This document shows positions 17,341 through 26,104 of a DNA stretch of 64,000 nucleotides, one piece after another (positions within the stretch are counted from its first letter, which is position 1; every line of letters begins with the position of its first letter). The DNA is from Haladaptatus sp. R4 (GTDB lineage Archaea; Halobacteriota; Halobacteria; Halobacteriales; Haladaptataceae). A program made the position numbers and the translations under genes. The stretch is from positions 1-64,000 of the forward strand of contig NZ_LWHG01000028.1 of assembly GCF_001625445.1 (NCBI RefSeq), given 5' to 3'. Below the pieces are notes generated by a model. It searched no databases and was not told where the DNA came from. It was given only the letters and a program-made list of their open reading frames with translations.

Positions 17341-18123
17341 ATGTCCGACGAGAGTGGACCGGAAGCGCTGATTTCGACAGTCGTCAAGCGTGCCGGATTT
17401 CTCGCCGCACTCTCGTCGGGACCGATCCCGAAACACCATCTCGGGGACGAACTGGGCGTCTCCCGTTCGACGGTGTACAAAGCGGTGCGGGAACTCCACG
17501 AGTACGACCTCGTCGAGCGAACCGACGACGGACTCGCCTTGACGCTCGTCGGACGGATACTCGCAAGCGAGTACGATTCCTTTCGAGCCACCGCCGAAGA
17601 CGTCCGTCGAACCCGCCAACTGCTCTCCACCCTTCCATCGGAGGCAGAGCTATCCACCGCTCTCCTCGACGACGCCCGGACGGTTCTCGCCGAGCGACAC
17701 GCCCCCAACTATCCGATACGGTCGTTCAGGGAGATGGTCGACAGCGCGGACGCCGTGCGCGGTATCTCGCCGGTGGCACTTCCCCAGTACGTCGAACTGT
17801 TTCACGACCGTGTCATCGACGGGGACATGACCGCAGAGTTGGTACTCGAACGCCCCGTGGTCGAGTTCCTCGTCACGGATTACGGTCCGCAGTTGAACGA
17901 AGCGCTGGACTCGGACCAGCTATCTATCTGGGAGATGGACGCGACGTTCCCGTACGGACTCATCGTCGTTGAAGGCGCACACGACGGCGTCAGTGTCGTC
18001 GTCTACGACGAGCGGGGCGAACTCCGTGGTATCATCGCGAACGACACTCCCGCTTCGGTAGAGTGGGGAAAAGACGTGTTCGAATCCTACCGCGAGCGGG
18101 CGACCCTCGTCGGCGGGAGGTAA
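17341..18123 (+). CDS. winged-helix regulator with FilR1-type sensor domain
   Basis: A 260-residue transcription regulator. The winged helix (about 12-75) contains ALSSGPIPKHHLGDELGVSRSTVYKAVRELHEYDLVER. The rest matches the methanogenesis regulatory protein FilR1 middle/C-terminal domain, including the FHDRVIDGDMTAELVLERPVVEFL and GLIVVEGAHDGVSVVVYDERGELRGIIANDTPASVEWG strings. In haloarchaea this family is common, although named from a methanogen. Two TTTATA boxes precede the gene (about 17275 and 17307). The effector is not known. It converges with the enoyl-CoA hydratase gene. Confidence 0.85.
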   Translation: MSDESGPEALISTVVKRAGFLAALSSGPIPKHHLGDELGVSRSTVYKAVRELHEYDLVERTDDGLALTLVGRILASEYDSFRATAEDVRRTRQLLSTLPSEAELSTALLDDARTVLAERHAPNYPIRSFREMVDSADAVRGISPVALPQYVELFHDRVIDGDMTAELVLERPVVEFLVTDYGPQLNEALDSDQLSIWEMDATFPYGLIVVEGAHDGVSVVVYDERGELRGIIANDTPASVEWGKDVFESYRERATLVGGR

Positions 18124-18963
18124 CTACCGGTCTTCCCATTCCGGGTCGCGGTCTTCGAGGAACGCGTCGATTCCCTCGTTTTTGTCCCCCGACGCGAACA
18201 GCAGGGCGAACAGTTCCGCTTCGTACTCGATTCCTGATTCGAGGTCCATCCGACTGCTCGCTTTCACCGCCTTCTTCGCCAGTTCGAGTGCCGTCGGGCT
18301 CTTATCGGCCATCCGACCCGCGAGTTCGTACACGCGGTCCTCGAACTCCCCGTCTTCACGGACTTCGTCCACGAGGCCGATTTCCCGGGCTTCCTCGGCG
18401 TCGATGATCTCCCCGGAGAGGACGAGTCGCATGGCTTGTCCCTCGCCGACCAGTCGCGCCAGTCGCTGGGTGCCACCGCCGCCGGGCATGATGCCGAGGT
18501 TGATCTCGGGTTGGCCGAGTTTTGCCCGCTCGTGTGCGATACGCACGTCGCAGGCCTGCGCGAGTTCACAACCCCCGCCGAGTGCGTGGCCGTTGATGGC
18601 CGCGATGACCGGCTTTTCCAGGTCGTCCACGTACTCGTACACGCGCGGCCGCTTGCTCGCTTCGCGCTGGGAGAGCGCGTCCCGTTCCCGCAGCTCCTTC
18701 ACGTCGGCCCCCGCGACGAACGCCTTCGCCTCCGACGCGCCCGTGAGCACGACGACGCGCACGTCCGGCGACGCCTCCACGGCGTCGAGGACGTCCTTCA
18801 GTTCGGCGCGCACCTGCGCGTTCAGCGCGTTGCGCGCATCGGGCCGGTTCAGGGTGACCGTGCCGACGTACCTCTCGACGTCGAAATCAACCGTTTCACA
18901 CTCGCTTGCGACCTGTTCGGGACTGCCGGGGCTGTCGTCCGATCCGGTGTCGTCGTCAGTCAT
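18124..18963 (-). CDS. enoyl-CoA hydratase/isomerase family protein
   Basis: A crotonase-fold enzyme of 279 residues acting in beta-oxidation. An acidic lead of about 20 residues precedes the core. The oxyanion-hole region is AFVAGADVKEL, and the active-site loop reads INGHALGGGCELAQACDVRIA, followed by GQPEINLGIMPGGGGTQRLARLVG. The catalytic Glu of hydratases in the PEINLG region is present. Its ATG overlaps the stop of the upstream 3-hydroxyacyl-CoA dehydrogenase gene by 4 bases (ATGA), so the two successive steps of the spiral are translated together. Confidence 0.9.
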   Translation of the reverse strand: MTDDDTGSDDSPGSPEQVASECETVDFDVERYVGTVTLNRPDARNALNAQVRAELKDVLDAVEASPDVRVVVLTGASEAKAFVAGADVKELRERDALSQREASKRPRVYEYVDDLEKPVIAAINGHALGGGCELAQACDVRIAHERAKLGQPEINLGIMPGGGGTQRLARLVGEGQAMRLVLSGEIIDAEEAREIGLVDEVREDGEFEDRVYELAGRMADKSPTALELAKKAVKASSRMDLESGIEYEAELFALLFASGDKNEGIDAFLEDRDPEWEDR

Positions 18964-19852
18964 TCGTCGTCACCGCCATTCATTTGTCCCGACACTCCCA
19001 CGATTTCGCCGTCCTCCCAGACGTAGAACCCCTCGCCGGTCTTCTTGCCGAGTTTTCCGGCGCGAACCTTCTGGCGCAGAATCTGCGGCGGGCGGAACCG
19101 CTCGCCGAGTTCCTCGCGGAGGTGTTCGAGGATACCGAGTCTGACGTCCAACCCGACCACGTCGCCGAGTTCGATCGGTCCCATCGGGTGGTTGTAACCG
19201 AGTTCCATCGCCGTGTCGATGCCTCGGGACTCGCCACGCCCTCCTGTAACATGCGAATCGCTTCGACGCCGAGAGCGACGCCGAGGCGCGAGGACGCGAA
19301 TCCCGGCGAGTCGTTGACCTCGACGCCCACCTTGTCGATGCCGTCCACGAACTCGGACGCGAATTCGACCGTCGTCAAACTACTCTGTTCGGGAATCACG
19401 ATTTCGACCAGTTTCATGATGTGCACCGGATTGAAAAAGTGTAGACCGATGGCCCGACTCGGATCGTTCAGTGCGCTGGCGATTTCGGTCAGCGAGAGCG
19501 ACGAGGTGTTCGACGCGATGATCGCGTCGTCGGACGCGAACTCCTCCACATCCGCGAACGTCTCGCGCTTTATATCCATCTTCTCCGGCACCGCCTCGAC
19601 CACCATGTCCGCGTCGGTGACGGCCGCTTCGAGGTCCGTCGTCCCGGAAATTCGGCCGAGTGCGGCTTCCTTCTCGGCTTCCGAGACCTTGTCGCGCTCG
19701 ACACCTCCTTGGAGGTTCGCCTCGATGCTCTCGATGCCGTTCTCCACGAACTCCTCCTCGATGTCGCGGAGCGTCACGTCGTGACCCGCCATCGCCGTCA
19801 CCTGTGCGATTCCGTGACCCATCGTCCCCGCTCCGAGTACGCCTACCTTCAT
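18960..19852 (-). CDS. 3-hydroxyacyl-CoA dehydrogenase (one frameshift)
   Basis: It oxidises L-3-hydroxyacyl-CoA with NAD. The N-terminal Rossmann fold starts MKVGVLGAGTMGHGIAQVTAMAGHDV. The active-site pattern IIASNTSSLSLTEIA...GLHFFNPVHIMKLVEIV is complete, and the C-terminal domain reads MGPIELGDVVGLDV and GKKTGEGFYVW. Near 19220 a GAGGGCATC-type string appears as GAGGCATC, one G short, moving the frame from QEGVASPE to the IDTAMELGYNHP part. Restored length is 297 residues, normal for the single-domain enzyme. The downstream hydratase overlaps by 4 bases. Sequencing error is the likely cause of the break. Confidence 0.88.
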
Positions 19853-20030
19853 CGTGCAAAAACGCGTTCGGACGCACGAAAAACGTTTATCTCCGGGTCC
19901 GATACGGCGGCAGGTCTCTGATATCGTTTATCCATCGTCCCTGTCTGTATGATTTCCGAGAATTACGTCGAACGTATTGCCACCGTAACCGTTTACAGAA
20001 AGCTTTTATCCTCGCCGGGAAATCGACTAA

Positions 20031-20058
20031 TTGTCTCGGGTAGGGGTACACGAGACAA
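20031..20058. repeat. 8-bp hairpin in intergenic region
   Basis: TTGTCTCG (20031-20038) pairs perfectly with CGAGACAA (20051-20058) across a 12-base loop, followed on the plus strand by GATTTCTTTC. It lies in the 512-base gene-free gap between the dehydrogenase and the HMG-CoA-synthase-like gene. The rest of that gap before 20247 shows no coding frame or clear motif. Confidence 0.5.
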
Positions 20059-20246
20059 GATTTCTTTCGAAGCAATCAGTTCGAGACGGGAGTTCGTCAC
20101 GTCTGCCCGAAATCGACTGACGAGTATCTAGTATCTTCGGCCCGTGATGGGGGAACTGTCGAGGGTCGGTTATTCGTTCGCTCCCCGTTTTCCTGCCCTC
20201 GCGCCGGAGTTCGACCTCCGATCGGTACGGAACCCCGACCCGATCT

Positions 20247-20394
20247 CGAGATTCAGTCAGTCGGCTGAACCTCGAACTACGACCAGAGCGGAGCTCTGGT
20301 CTAATTTAAAGTTCGTCTGTCGGACGAACTTTAAACCACTACTGGAGCATAGCGCCAGTATACTTTAAAATCTAGCCGGTGGCTGGATTTTAAA
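20247..20394. repeat. array of five consecutive hairpins
   Basis: Five inverted repeats follow each other with almost no spacer: 20247-20274 (10-bp stem, one mismatch), 20281-20301 (perfect 9 bp, loop GGA), 20305-20335 (perfect 13 bp, TTTAAAGTTCGTC / GACGAACTTTAAA), 20340-20360 (6 bp plus an inner GC pair), and 20364-20394 (9 bp, one mismatch, then 4 bp). The last includes the stop codon and final codons of the HMG-CoA-synthase-like gene on the minus strand. Two stems begin with TTTAAA. A compound terminator, an RNA-processing site or a small structured RNA are all possible. Confidence 0.8.
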
Positions 20395-21779
20395 CCCGTA
20401 CCTCGTGACGCCTTCCTGCGTATAGATACGACGCATCGTCGTCTCCACCGAATCGCCGATTTCGAGGGTTCCGGGTTCGGCCCCTGCCACCTGCGCGGGA
20501 ACGCTCGCCTCCCCGCCATTCGGTCCGGAGAGGGCGACGACCGCCACGTCGAAGTCGCCCGATTTTGCCTGCTGTTCGGCGAACTCGGGAGGAGCGCCGC
20601 CCTGCGAGATGGTCGTCACGGCTTCGACGGTTCCCTCGCCGGTCAGTCGCACGTCGTCGTACTCGCCCAGCGAGTTACAACCGTTACACGCGCCTTCCGG
20701 CGGGAAGTTCAGCGCGCCGCAGTCCGGACACTTCCCGGCGAGCAATCGGTGTCGCTGGTCGAGCGTGCGTCGCCACGACGGCACGCTGACGTACGCTCCG
20801 CCACCGCTCGGCGGGCCGGAGGTCAGGTCGCCGCGCAGTCGGAGATATTCGGCGTAGGAAACGGGGTCGTCGCCGTCGAGCGCCAGCGAGACGGGAACGT
20901 CGCCATCCGTCTCGATCACGAACGCGTCCGCCCCCGCGCCGCTGCCGAACGAGGCGGCGAGGATTCGTTCGTGACCGTCGGCGAGGGATTTGGCCAGGCT
21001 CAGCGGGACGCTCGCCGCGCCCGTGTCGCCGAGTTCGTGGTCGAGCGCGCCCGCCCGAATTTCGTCGATGCCGACGCCGAGCGCGCCCGCGGCGCGGTAC
21101 GGGAGTTTCCCGTCGGGTGCCTGCACCGCCGCAGCGTCCACTTCGTCGGCGTCCAACTGCCCGACTGCGCCCGCGAGCGTTTCCGAGAACGCTCGTCGGT
21201 CGTAGCTGGTGACGCCCAATCCCTCGACGCTCGACGCGCCGTCTCGCGGAAGCGCGTGCCGGGGAATTCCGTCGTGTATTCGGCCAGTTCGACCACGCTA
21301 GCGGGGCCGTCGTCCGCGAGGAGACGGCCGCCGCACCCGCGCCCGCCGCGTGGTCTTCTCCCGAATCCGGTTCGCCGCGGGGAGCGTCCGCGGCGACGAC
21401 CAAGCCGACGCCGTCGTCCCACGGGCCTGCGGCGAGTCCGGCCACGAGCGCCCGCGTCCCGGCGCGGGTGCTTCCGGTGACGACGGTGCGCGTCGCGTCG
21501 TCGGGTACGCCGAGCATGCCGCCGAGCTCGGGCGGTCACGTCCTCCTCGGCCATCGGCGGCGTGGTGGAGGCGAAGGCGAGGAACGAAATTTCCGGAGTT
21601 CCGGCGGCGTCGAGCGCCCGCCGTGCGGCCTCGTAGGCCATCGTCAGGGCGTCCTCGTCGGCGTTCGGCACCGATTTCTCGTTCACTCCGGCGGCGTGGA
21701 ACTGCCCCCACGCCTCGCGGAACTCGTCGGCGGAAATCCGGAACCGCGGCGCGTAGGCACCGACCGCGGCGATTTTCAT
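20365..21779 (-). CDS. HMG-CoA-synthase-like protein fused to DUF35 OB/zinc ribbon (three frameshifts)
   Basis: An HMG-CoA-synthase-fold protein (MKIAAVGAYAPRFRISADEF start; TRAGTRALVAGL; ELAEYTTEFPGTRFRE) followed by a DUF35 domain from about 340, with a rubredoxin-like zinc ribbon (CPDC ... CNGC) and an OB-fold (GEGTVEAVTTISQG). Near 21525 the frame changes by two missing bases or one extra, then by one missing base near 21325 and one near 21225. Restored length is about 472 residues. Where active HMG-CoA synthases have the catalytic Cys (AACKAGT) this protein reads GSTRAGT, so ordinary synthase activity is doubtful. ATG overlaps the thiolase stop by 4 bases; archaeal thiolase, HMGS and DUF35 form one complex (established), supporting a joint role. 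Confidence 0.78.
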
Positions 21780-22954
21780 GCTTCCACCTCCGATTCCTTT
21801 TCGAGCACGTGGACGACGGCCGCCCCGCCGCTCCCGCCGACGTTGTGCGTCAGGCCGCGTTTCGCGCCTTCTACTTGTCGTTCGCCTGCACTTCCCGAGA
21901 GCTGTTTGTACGCTTCGACCATCTGTCCGGCCCCGGTCGCGCCGATGGGGTGTCCCTTCGATTTCAGGCCACCGGAGGTGTTGACGGGGCGTTCGCCGCC
22001 GAGTTCCGTGGCGCCCGAGGCGACGAGTTCACCGGCCTCGCCCGGTTCGCAGAAGCCGAGGTCCTCGTAGGCCAGCAGTTCCGCGATGGCGAAACAGTCG
22101 TGGACCTCCGCGAAGTCGATGTCCTCGGGCGTGACATCTGCCATCTCGTAGGCCGATTGGGCGGCCTCGCGGGAGGCCGGAACCGAGGTGTAGGTGTCGC
22201 GCTGGAACAATCCGACGCGGTCGCTGGCCGCGCCGACGCCCGCGATTCGGATGGGGTCGTCGGTGTACTCGTCCACCACGTCCTCGCTCACGACGACGGC
22301 GCAGGCCGCCCCGTCGCTCGTCGGACAGCAGTGATACAGCGTGAGGGGGTCGGCGACGACTTGCGCGTTCATCGCGTCCTCCAGGGAACACTCGAAGCCG
22401 AGTTGAGCGTGCGGGTTCTTCGCGCCGTTGGCGTGGTTCTTCACCGCGACGCGGGAGAGATGCTCGGCGGTCGTGCCGTATTTCTCCATGTGTGCGTCGG
22501 CCATCTGCGCGTAGACGCCCGCGAACGTGGTTCCCGAGAGGCGCTCCCACTCGGTTTCGCCGGAGACGCCGAGCCAGTACTTCGTCGCGTCGCTCGACGT
22601 GTCGGTCATGACTTCGACGCCGCCCGCGAGGACGATGTCCGCCATGCCGCTCTTGACGGCCTGCACGGCCTGCCGGACCGCGTAGCCGCTCGCCGCACAG
22701 GCGTTCTCGACGCGGGTGCACGGGATTCCGTCGAGGCCGACGTGTTCGGTCACCGCCGGGCCGGAGAGACCCAGTTGACGGCCGCCGACGCCGAGCGTGC
22801 CGACGACTGCCTCGTCCACGTCGTTCGGGTCGATACCCGCCGGGACGCTGTCGCAGGCCGCTTCGAAGGCGGTGCGGAACAGCGACCGGTAGCTTTCGTC
22901 GGGGAACGACCCGAAATCCGTCTGGGCCGCGCCGACCAAGTACGCATCTCGCAT
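21776..22954 (-). CDS. thiolase family protein (SCP2-like)
   Basis: A 392-residue thiolase that makes or breaks acyl-CoA C-C bonds. The nucleophile Cys86 lies in RVENACAASGYAV, and the catalytic His in SGGLKSKGHPIGATG near 348. The C-terminal loop reads HNVGGSGGAAVV with no second Cys, the pattern of SCP2-type thiolases and of archaeal acetoacetyl-CoA thiolases that work with HMGS and DUF35. It precedes the HMGS-DUF35 gene with a 4-base overlap. The pair probably forms a channelled complex; whether it serves mevalonate synthesis or another CoA pathway is uncertain. Confidence 0.88.
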   Translation of the reverse strand: MRDAYLVGAAQTDFGSFPDESYRSLFRTAFEAACDSVPAGIDPNDVDEAVVGTLGVGGRQLGLSGPAVTEHVGLDGIPCTRVENACAASGYAVRQAVQAVKSGMADIVLAGGVEVMTDTSSDATKYWLGVSGETEWERLSGTTFAGVYAQMADAHMEKYGTTAEHLSRVAVKNHANGAKNPHAQLGFECSLEDAMNAQVVADPLTLYHCCPTSDGAACAVVVSEDVVDEYTDDPIRIAGVGAASDRVGLFQRDTYTSVPASREAAQSAYEMADVTPEDIDFAEVHDCFAIAELLAYEDLGFCEPGEAGELVASGATELGGERPVNTSGGLKSKGHPIGATGAGQMVEAYKQLSGSAGERQVEGAKRGLTHNVGGSGGAAVVHVLEKESEVEA

Positions 22955-23125
22955 GTCTCGAACTGGCAGTCGTGGGGGGAAATAACTGCCGTCACCGCCA
23001 CGCTTTCGCCGGGATGGGTTCCCATCGCTTCCACGATACCGGCGGGAGATTCAAGAACCTCGGCGGCCTACTGGCGACCGTGTACGGACACGCGGCAATC
23101 AAGGTGAAGGACCGGCACGGCTGAC

Positions 23126-23491
23126 GTGGTCGGCATCGACATCAGCGGTCGCCACGAGGAGGAAGGCGAGTACCTGATGGTCGCCGCCGCCGTCCACGCG
23201 ACGGTCGGAACGACACGACTTCACAGCGTACGGGGGATGGGCTTTGCGGTCAGTCACGCGGAACCGACGCTTTCGGAAACGACGAGAGTCGTCGCCGACG
23301 CCGTTTTCGACCTCCCGGACCCGACGGCGGAGCCCATCGTCGCCGAACGAGGAGAATTCTACGAGGAGCCGATTTGGATGGTCGAACAGTATCTCGAACC
23401 TGATTTTAAGTACGTCGAGAGCATAGCTGAACGTGAAACAGTGCAGGCCGCACACCACGCCGCGTACGCCGCCCGCAAACTACTCCTATGA
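23126..23491 (+). CDS. DUF2209 domain protein
   Basis: A 121-residue protein starting with GTG at 23126 (MVGIDISGRHEEEGEYLMVAAAV). The DIS opening followed by a strand resembles an RNase H-like first strand with an acidic residue, but the rest is unlike known nucleases. It ends AAYAARKLLL. The stop overlaps the ATG of hflX by 4 bases, a pairing that suggests co-translation. The function is unknown; the name DUF2209 is from family memory. Confidence 0.72.
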   Translation: MVGIDISGRHEEEGEYLMVAAAVHATVGTTRLHSVRGMGFAVSHAEPTLSETTRVVADAVFDLPDPTAEPIVAERGEFYEEPIWMVEQYLEPDFKYVESIAERETVQAAHHAAYAARKLLL

Positions 23492-24783
23492 AAGCGATAC
23501 TTGCAAAACGGGTAGATGACGGAACCGCTTCCATCGACGAACTGTCGGAGTTGGCCCGCGCCGCGGGCTACGACGTCGCCGCGGAAGTCACCCAATCGAG
23601 AGAAGAGGACGCCGCATACCAGTTCGGCGAGGGGAAGGTCGCGGAACTCTCCGCGGCCGTCACCGAACGGGATGCCGGAATCGTCATCTTCGACAATCAA
23701 CTCGGGCCGTATCAGACGTACAACCTGGGCCAGCGACTGCCCGACGGAACCGAGGTCATCGACCGCTTCCGATTGATCCTCGAAATCTTCGGCCAGCGCG
23801 CCCAGACGCGGAAAGCGCAGTTGCAGGTCGAGTTGGCGGAACTGCGCTTCGAACTGCCGCGCGTCGAGGCGAAGACGAGCCTCGCGAAACGTGACGAGCG
23901 GCCGGGATTCATGGGGCTCGGTGAGTACGACGAGAGCCACGAACAGGCCATCAAGGATCAGATAAGCCGCATCAAGGACGAACTGGACGCCATCGCGGAC
24001 AAGGAGGCGGACCGCAGACAGAAGCGCCGCGAATCGGGATTCGACCTCGTGGCGCTCGCGGGATACACGAACGCGGGCAAATCCACGCTCCTCCAGCGCC
24101 TCGCCGAGGACCTCGAAATCGGTGAGAACGACGATTTGCATCCGGACTTGGACCCGACCGCGGAAGCCGAGGACCGCCTGTTTACGACGCTCGGAACCAC
24201 GACCAGAAAGGCGGACATCGACCGGCGGGACGTGTTGTTGACGGACACGGTCGGGTTCATCAGCGACCTTCCACACTGGTTGGTGGAATCGTTCAAATCG
24301 ACGTTGGATGCGGTGTACTACGCCGACCTCGTGTTGCTCGTGGTGGACGTGAGCGAACCCGTAGACGACATCCGGGAGAAACTCGTCACCTGTCACGACA
24401 CGCTGTACGAGCGCAATCAAGCGCCCATCGTGACGGTGTTGAACAAGATCGATGCCGTGAGCGACGAGGAACTCGATGAAAAGCGGAAGGCGCTATCGGC
24501 ACTCGCGCCGAATCCGGTCGCTATCAGCGGTAAGGATGATCTGAACGTGGCGGAACTCAAACGGCGTATCGATATCGAATTACCCGATTGGGAGTTCGAA
24601 CGCCTCGTCATGCCGATGACGGATGAAACGATGAGCGTCGTATCGTGGGTTCACGATCACGGACGCGTGGAGGACGTGACCTACACCGACGACGAAGTCG
24701 TGGTCGAGTTCGAGGCACGGCCCTCTATCGTTCAACAATCCCGGTCGAAAGCGAGTGATCTGACGGCGGTGCCGTCGGCTTAA
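23488..24783 (+). CDS. hflX: GTPase HflX
   Basis: A ribosome-associated GTPase of 431 residues that rescues or splits stalled ribosomes in bacteria. The N-terminal HflX domain (about 1-150) carries FDNQLGPYQTYNLGQRL and the coiled-coil region around 165-195. The GTPase domain shows G1 GYTNAGKSTLL (near 192), G3 DTVGFISDLP (near 255), G4 NKID (near 320) and a G2-type TTLGTTTRK. It forms a coupled pair with DUF2209. The stop codon overlaps the convergent small gene on the minus strand by 3 bases. Confidence 0.94.
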   Translation: MKAILAKRVDDGTASIDELSELARAAGYDVAAEVTQSREEDAAYQFGEGKVAELSAAVTERDAGIVIFDNQLGPYQTYNLGQRLPDGTEVIDRFRLILEIFGQRAQTRKAQLQVELAELRFELPRVEAKTSLAKRDERPGFMGLGEYDESHEQAIKDQISRIKDELDAIADKEADRRQKRRESGFDLVALAGYTNAGKSTLLQRLAEDLEIGENDDLHPDLDPTAEAEDRLFTTLGTTTRKADIDRRDVLLTDTVGFISDLPHWLVESFKSTLDAVYYADLVLLVVDVSEPVDDIREKLVTCHDTLYERNQAPIVTVLNKIDAVSDEELDEKRKALSALAPNPVAISGKDDLNVAELKRRIDIELPDWEFERLVMPMTDETMSVVSWVHDHGRVEDVTYTDDEVVVEFEARPSIVQQSRSKASDLTAVPSA

Positions 24784-24944
24784 AGCATCGAATATAACGA
24801 TACGGCCCCGTTCGAGCGAATCCACGCGCAGTGGTTCTTTTGATCGTAAATGAGGACTGCGTCGTCCTGCACTTCGAGTTCGGCGTATCGGTCTTTGTCC
24901 CGGTTCGGTTGGGAGTCGTCTGCTTCGTGCGTGCTCGTGGTCAT
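24780..24944 (-). CDS. small haloarchaeal protein (DUF7331-like)
   Basis: A 54-residue acidic protein from ATG 24944 (MTTSTHEADDSQPN). The C-terminal half, YAELEVQDDAVLIYDQKNHCAWIRSNGAVSL, forms predicted strands with a WIRS motif that I associate with a haloarchaeal family of unknown role. An upstream ATG at 24971 would add nine residues. It converges with hflX, and the two stop codons overlap. Confidence 0.68.
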   Translation of the reverse strand: MTTSTHEADDSQPNRDKDRYAELEVQDDAVLIYDQKNHCAWIRSNGAVSLYSML

Positions 24945-25115
24945 GCGATTCGGTAGTTTGTTTGTCTCCATTGTTCGGTAGCAACCCCTCAGTGATAAGT
25001 GTTACCTACTACCATGGTTTCTCAGTATTCGATAGGCGACGAAGCATCATAACTGTTCGCTATCGGAGACATTCTATCTGAAGTACCGTTACGTGGCAAA
25101 ATCTAGTCGGGATGC

Positions 25116-25170
25116 TTACCTAACGGTATTTAACCCGGTAAAAAGCCGAAAAACGGTTACTATCGGTAAG
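25116..25170. promoter_or_regulatory. candidate operator (TTACC/GGTAA repeats) for the HxlR-type gene
   Basis: TTACC at 25116-25120 pairs with GGTAA at 25137-25141, and GGTAAG recurs at 25165-25170, just above a TATA box. Autoregulation by the HxlR-type protein encoded downstream is plausible but not shown. Confidence 0.3.
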
Positions 25171-25188
25171 TCGATTTCGTGACGTAAC

Positions 25189-25196
25189 TTTTTATC
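25189..25196 (+). promoter_or_regulatory. TATA box for the HxlR-type gene
   Basis: TTTTTATC lies 22-29 bases before the ATG at 25218, the usual spacing for a leaderless haloarchaeal transcript. Confidence 0.5.
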
Positions 25197-25217
25197 AGCT
25201 GACGACCTATTCCGCGT

Positions 25218-25592
25218 ATGAGCGACGAATCGGAACGGCTGACCATGTGGTGTGCGGGCGAGGATTGGTGTCCGATCACCGCGACGGCGACGCTCGTCGG
25301 CAAGAAGTGGCATCCCGTCATCGTCCATCGACTGCTCGTGAGCGGCCCGCTCGGGTTCAATGCCCTCAAGGAGGAAGTCGATGGCATTTCGAGCAAAGTG
25401 CTTTCGGATAGTTTGGAGGATTTGGGCGAAAAACGCCTCGTCAACCGCGAAATCGTGAGCGACAAACCGGTGCGGGTGGAGTACTCGCTGACGTCCATCG
25501 GTGAATCGCTCGAACCCGTCATTCTCTCCATGCGCGACTGGGGGTCGGAGTATCTCGCCCCCGCCGACGACCCGGACTCGGCGATGGTGTGA
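25218..25592 (+). CDS. HxlR-type winged-helix regulator
   Basis: A 124-residue DNA-binding protein. The pattern CPITATATLVGKKWHPVIVHRLLVSGPLGFNALKEEVDGISSKVLSDSLEDL is the HxlR family core, including the WHPVIVHRL helix and the SKVLSDSLEDL recognition helix. It ends in VEYSLTSIGESLEPVI. Two Cys (WCAGEDWCP) sit near 12 and 18, where redox-sensing HxlR proteins often keep one. Repeats upstream may be its operator. It converges with moaC. Confidence 0.88.
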   Translation: MSDESERLTMWCAGEDWCPITATATLVGKKWHPVIVHRLLVSGPLGFNALKEEVDGISSKVLSDSLEDLGEKRLVNREIVSDKPVRVEYSLTSIGESLEPVILSMRDWGSEYLAPADDPDSAMV

Positions 25593-25603
25593 ATCCGGGC
25601 CCG

Positions 25604-26104
25604 CTACCGTTCCAGTTCCCGTTTTTCCTTCTCGACCACGCGAACGTTCCGGATGGCGGTGTCCGGATACCCTCCGTCAGCGTCCTTCTCGACGGCCTTC
25701 ACCATGTCCCAGACGACGTTCAACCCCGTCGTGACCCCCTCCAGTGCTTCCATCTCACACCCCGTCTTCCCGGTCGTCTCGACGGCGACCGAGAGGACGA
25801 CTCGGTCGTCCCGCACGTCGAACTCGGTGTCCACGTTCGTGATCGGAATCTGGTGACACATCGGAATCGTCTCCCACGTGTGTTTGACGGCCTGTACCGC
25901 GCCGATTCGAGCGGTCGCCAACACGTCGCCCTTCTTCAGGTCGTTCTCCCGAATCGCGTCGACCGTCGAGGGTTTGAGGTGGATCTCGCCCTCGGCGGTC
26001 GCCCGACGAGCGGTGTCGGGTTTGTCGCCGACGTTCACCATCTGCACCTCGCCCGATTCGTCCGTGTGGGTCAGTTCACCGTCGTCGGTTCCGTTTTCAG
26101 ACAT
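25604..26104 (-). CDS. moaC: cyclic pyranopterin monophosphate synthase MoaC
   Basis: It converts 3',8-cyclo-GTP to cyclic pyranopterin monophosphate in molybdenum cofactor synthesis. Signature segments are MVNVGDKPDTARRATAEG near 21, ETIPMCHQIPITNVD near 78, and GKTGCEMEALEGVTTGLNVVWDMVKAVEKD near 112. The length of about 166 residues is normal. ATG 26104 is preferred to 26113. The start overlaps the stop of the upstream nnr gene by 8 bases, so moaC is the second gene of a two-gene operon. Confidence 0.94.
   Translation of the reverse strand: MSENGTDDGELTHTDESGEVQMVNVGDKPDTARRATAEGEIHLKPSTVDAIRENDLKKGDVLATARIGAVQAVKHTWETIPMCHQIPITNVDTEFDVRDDRVVLSVAVETTGKTGCEMEALEGVTTGLNVVWDMVKAVEKDADGGYPDTAIRNVRVVEKEKRELER

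Noticed and set aside
20247-20394. CRISPR array
   Set aside because: The units are inverted repeats of different sequence, not regular direct repeats with spacers; no cas genes are present.
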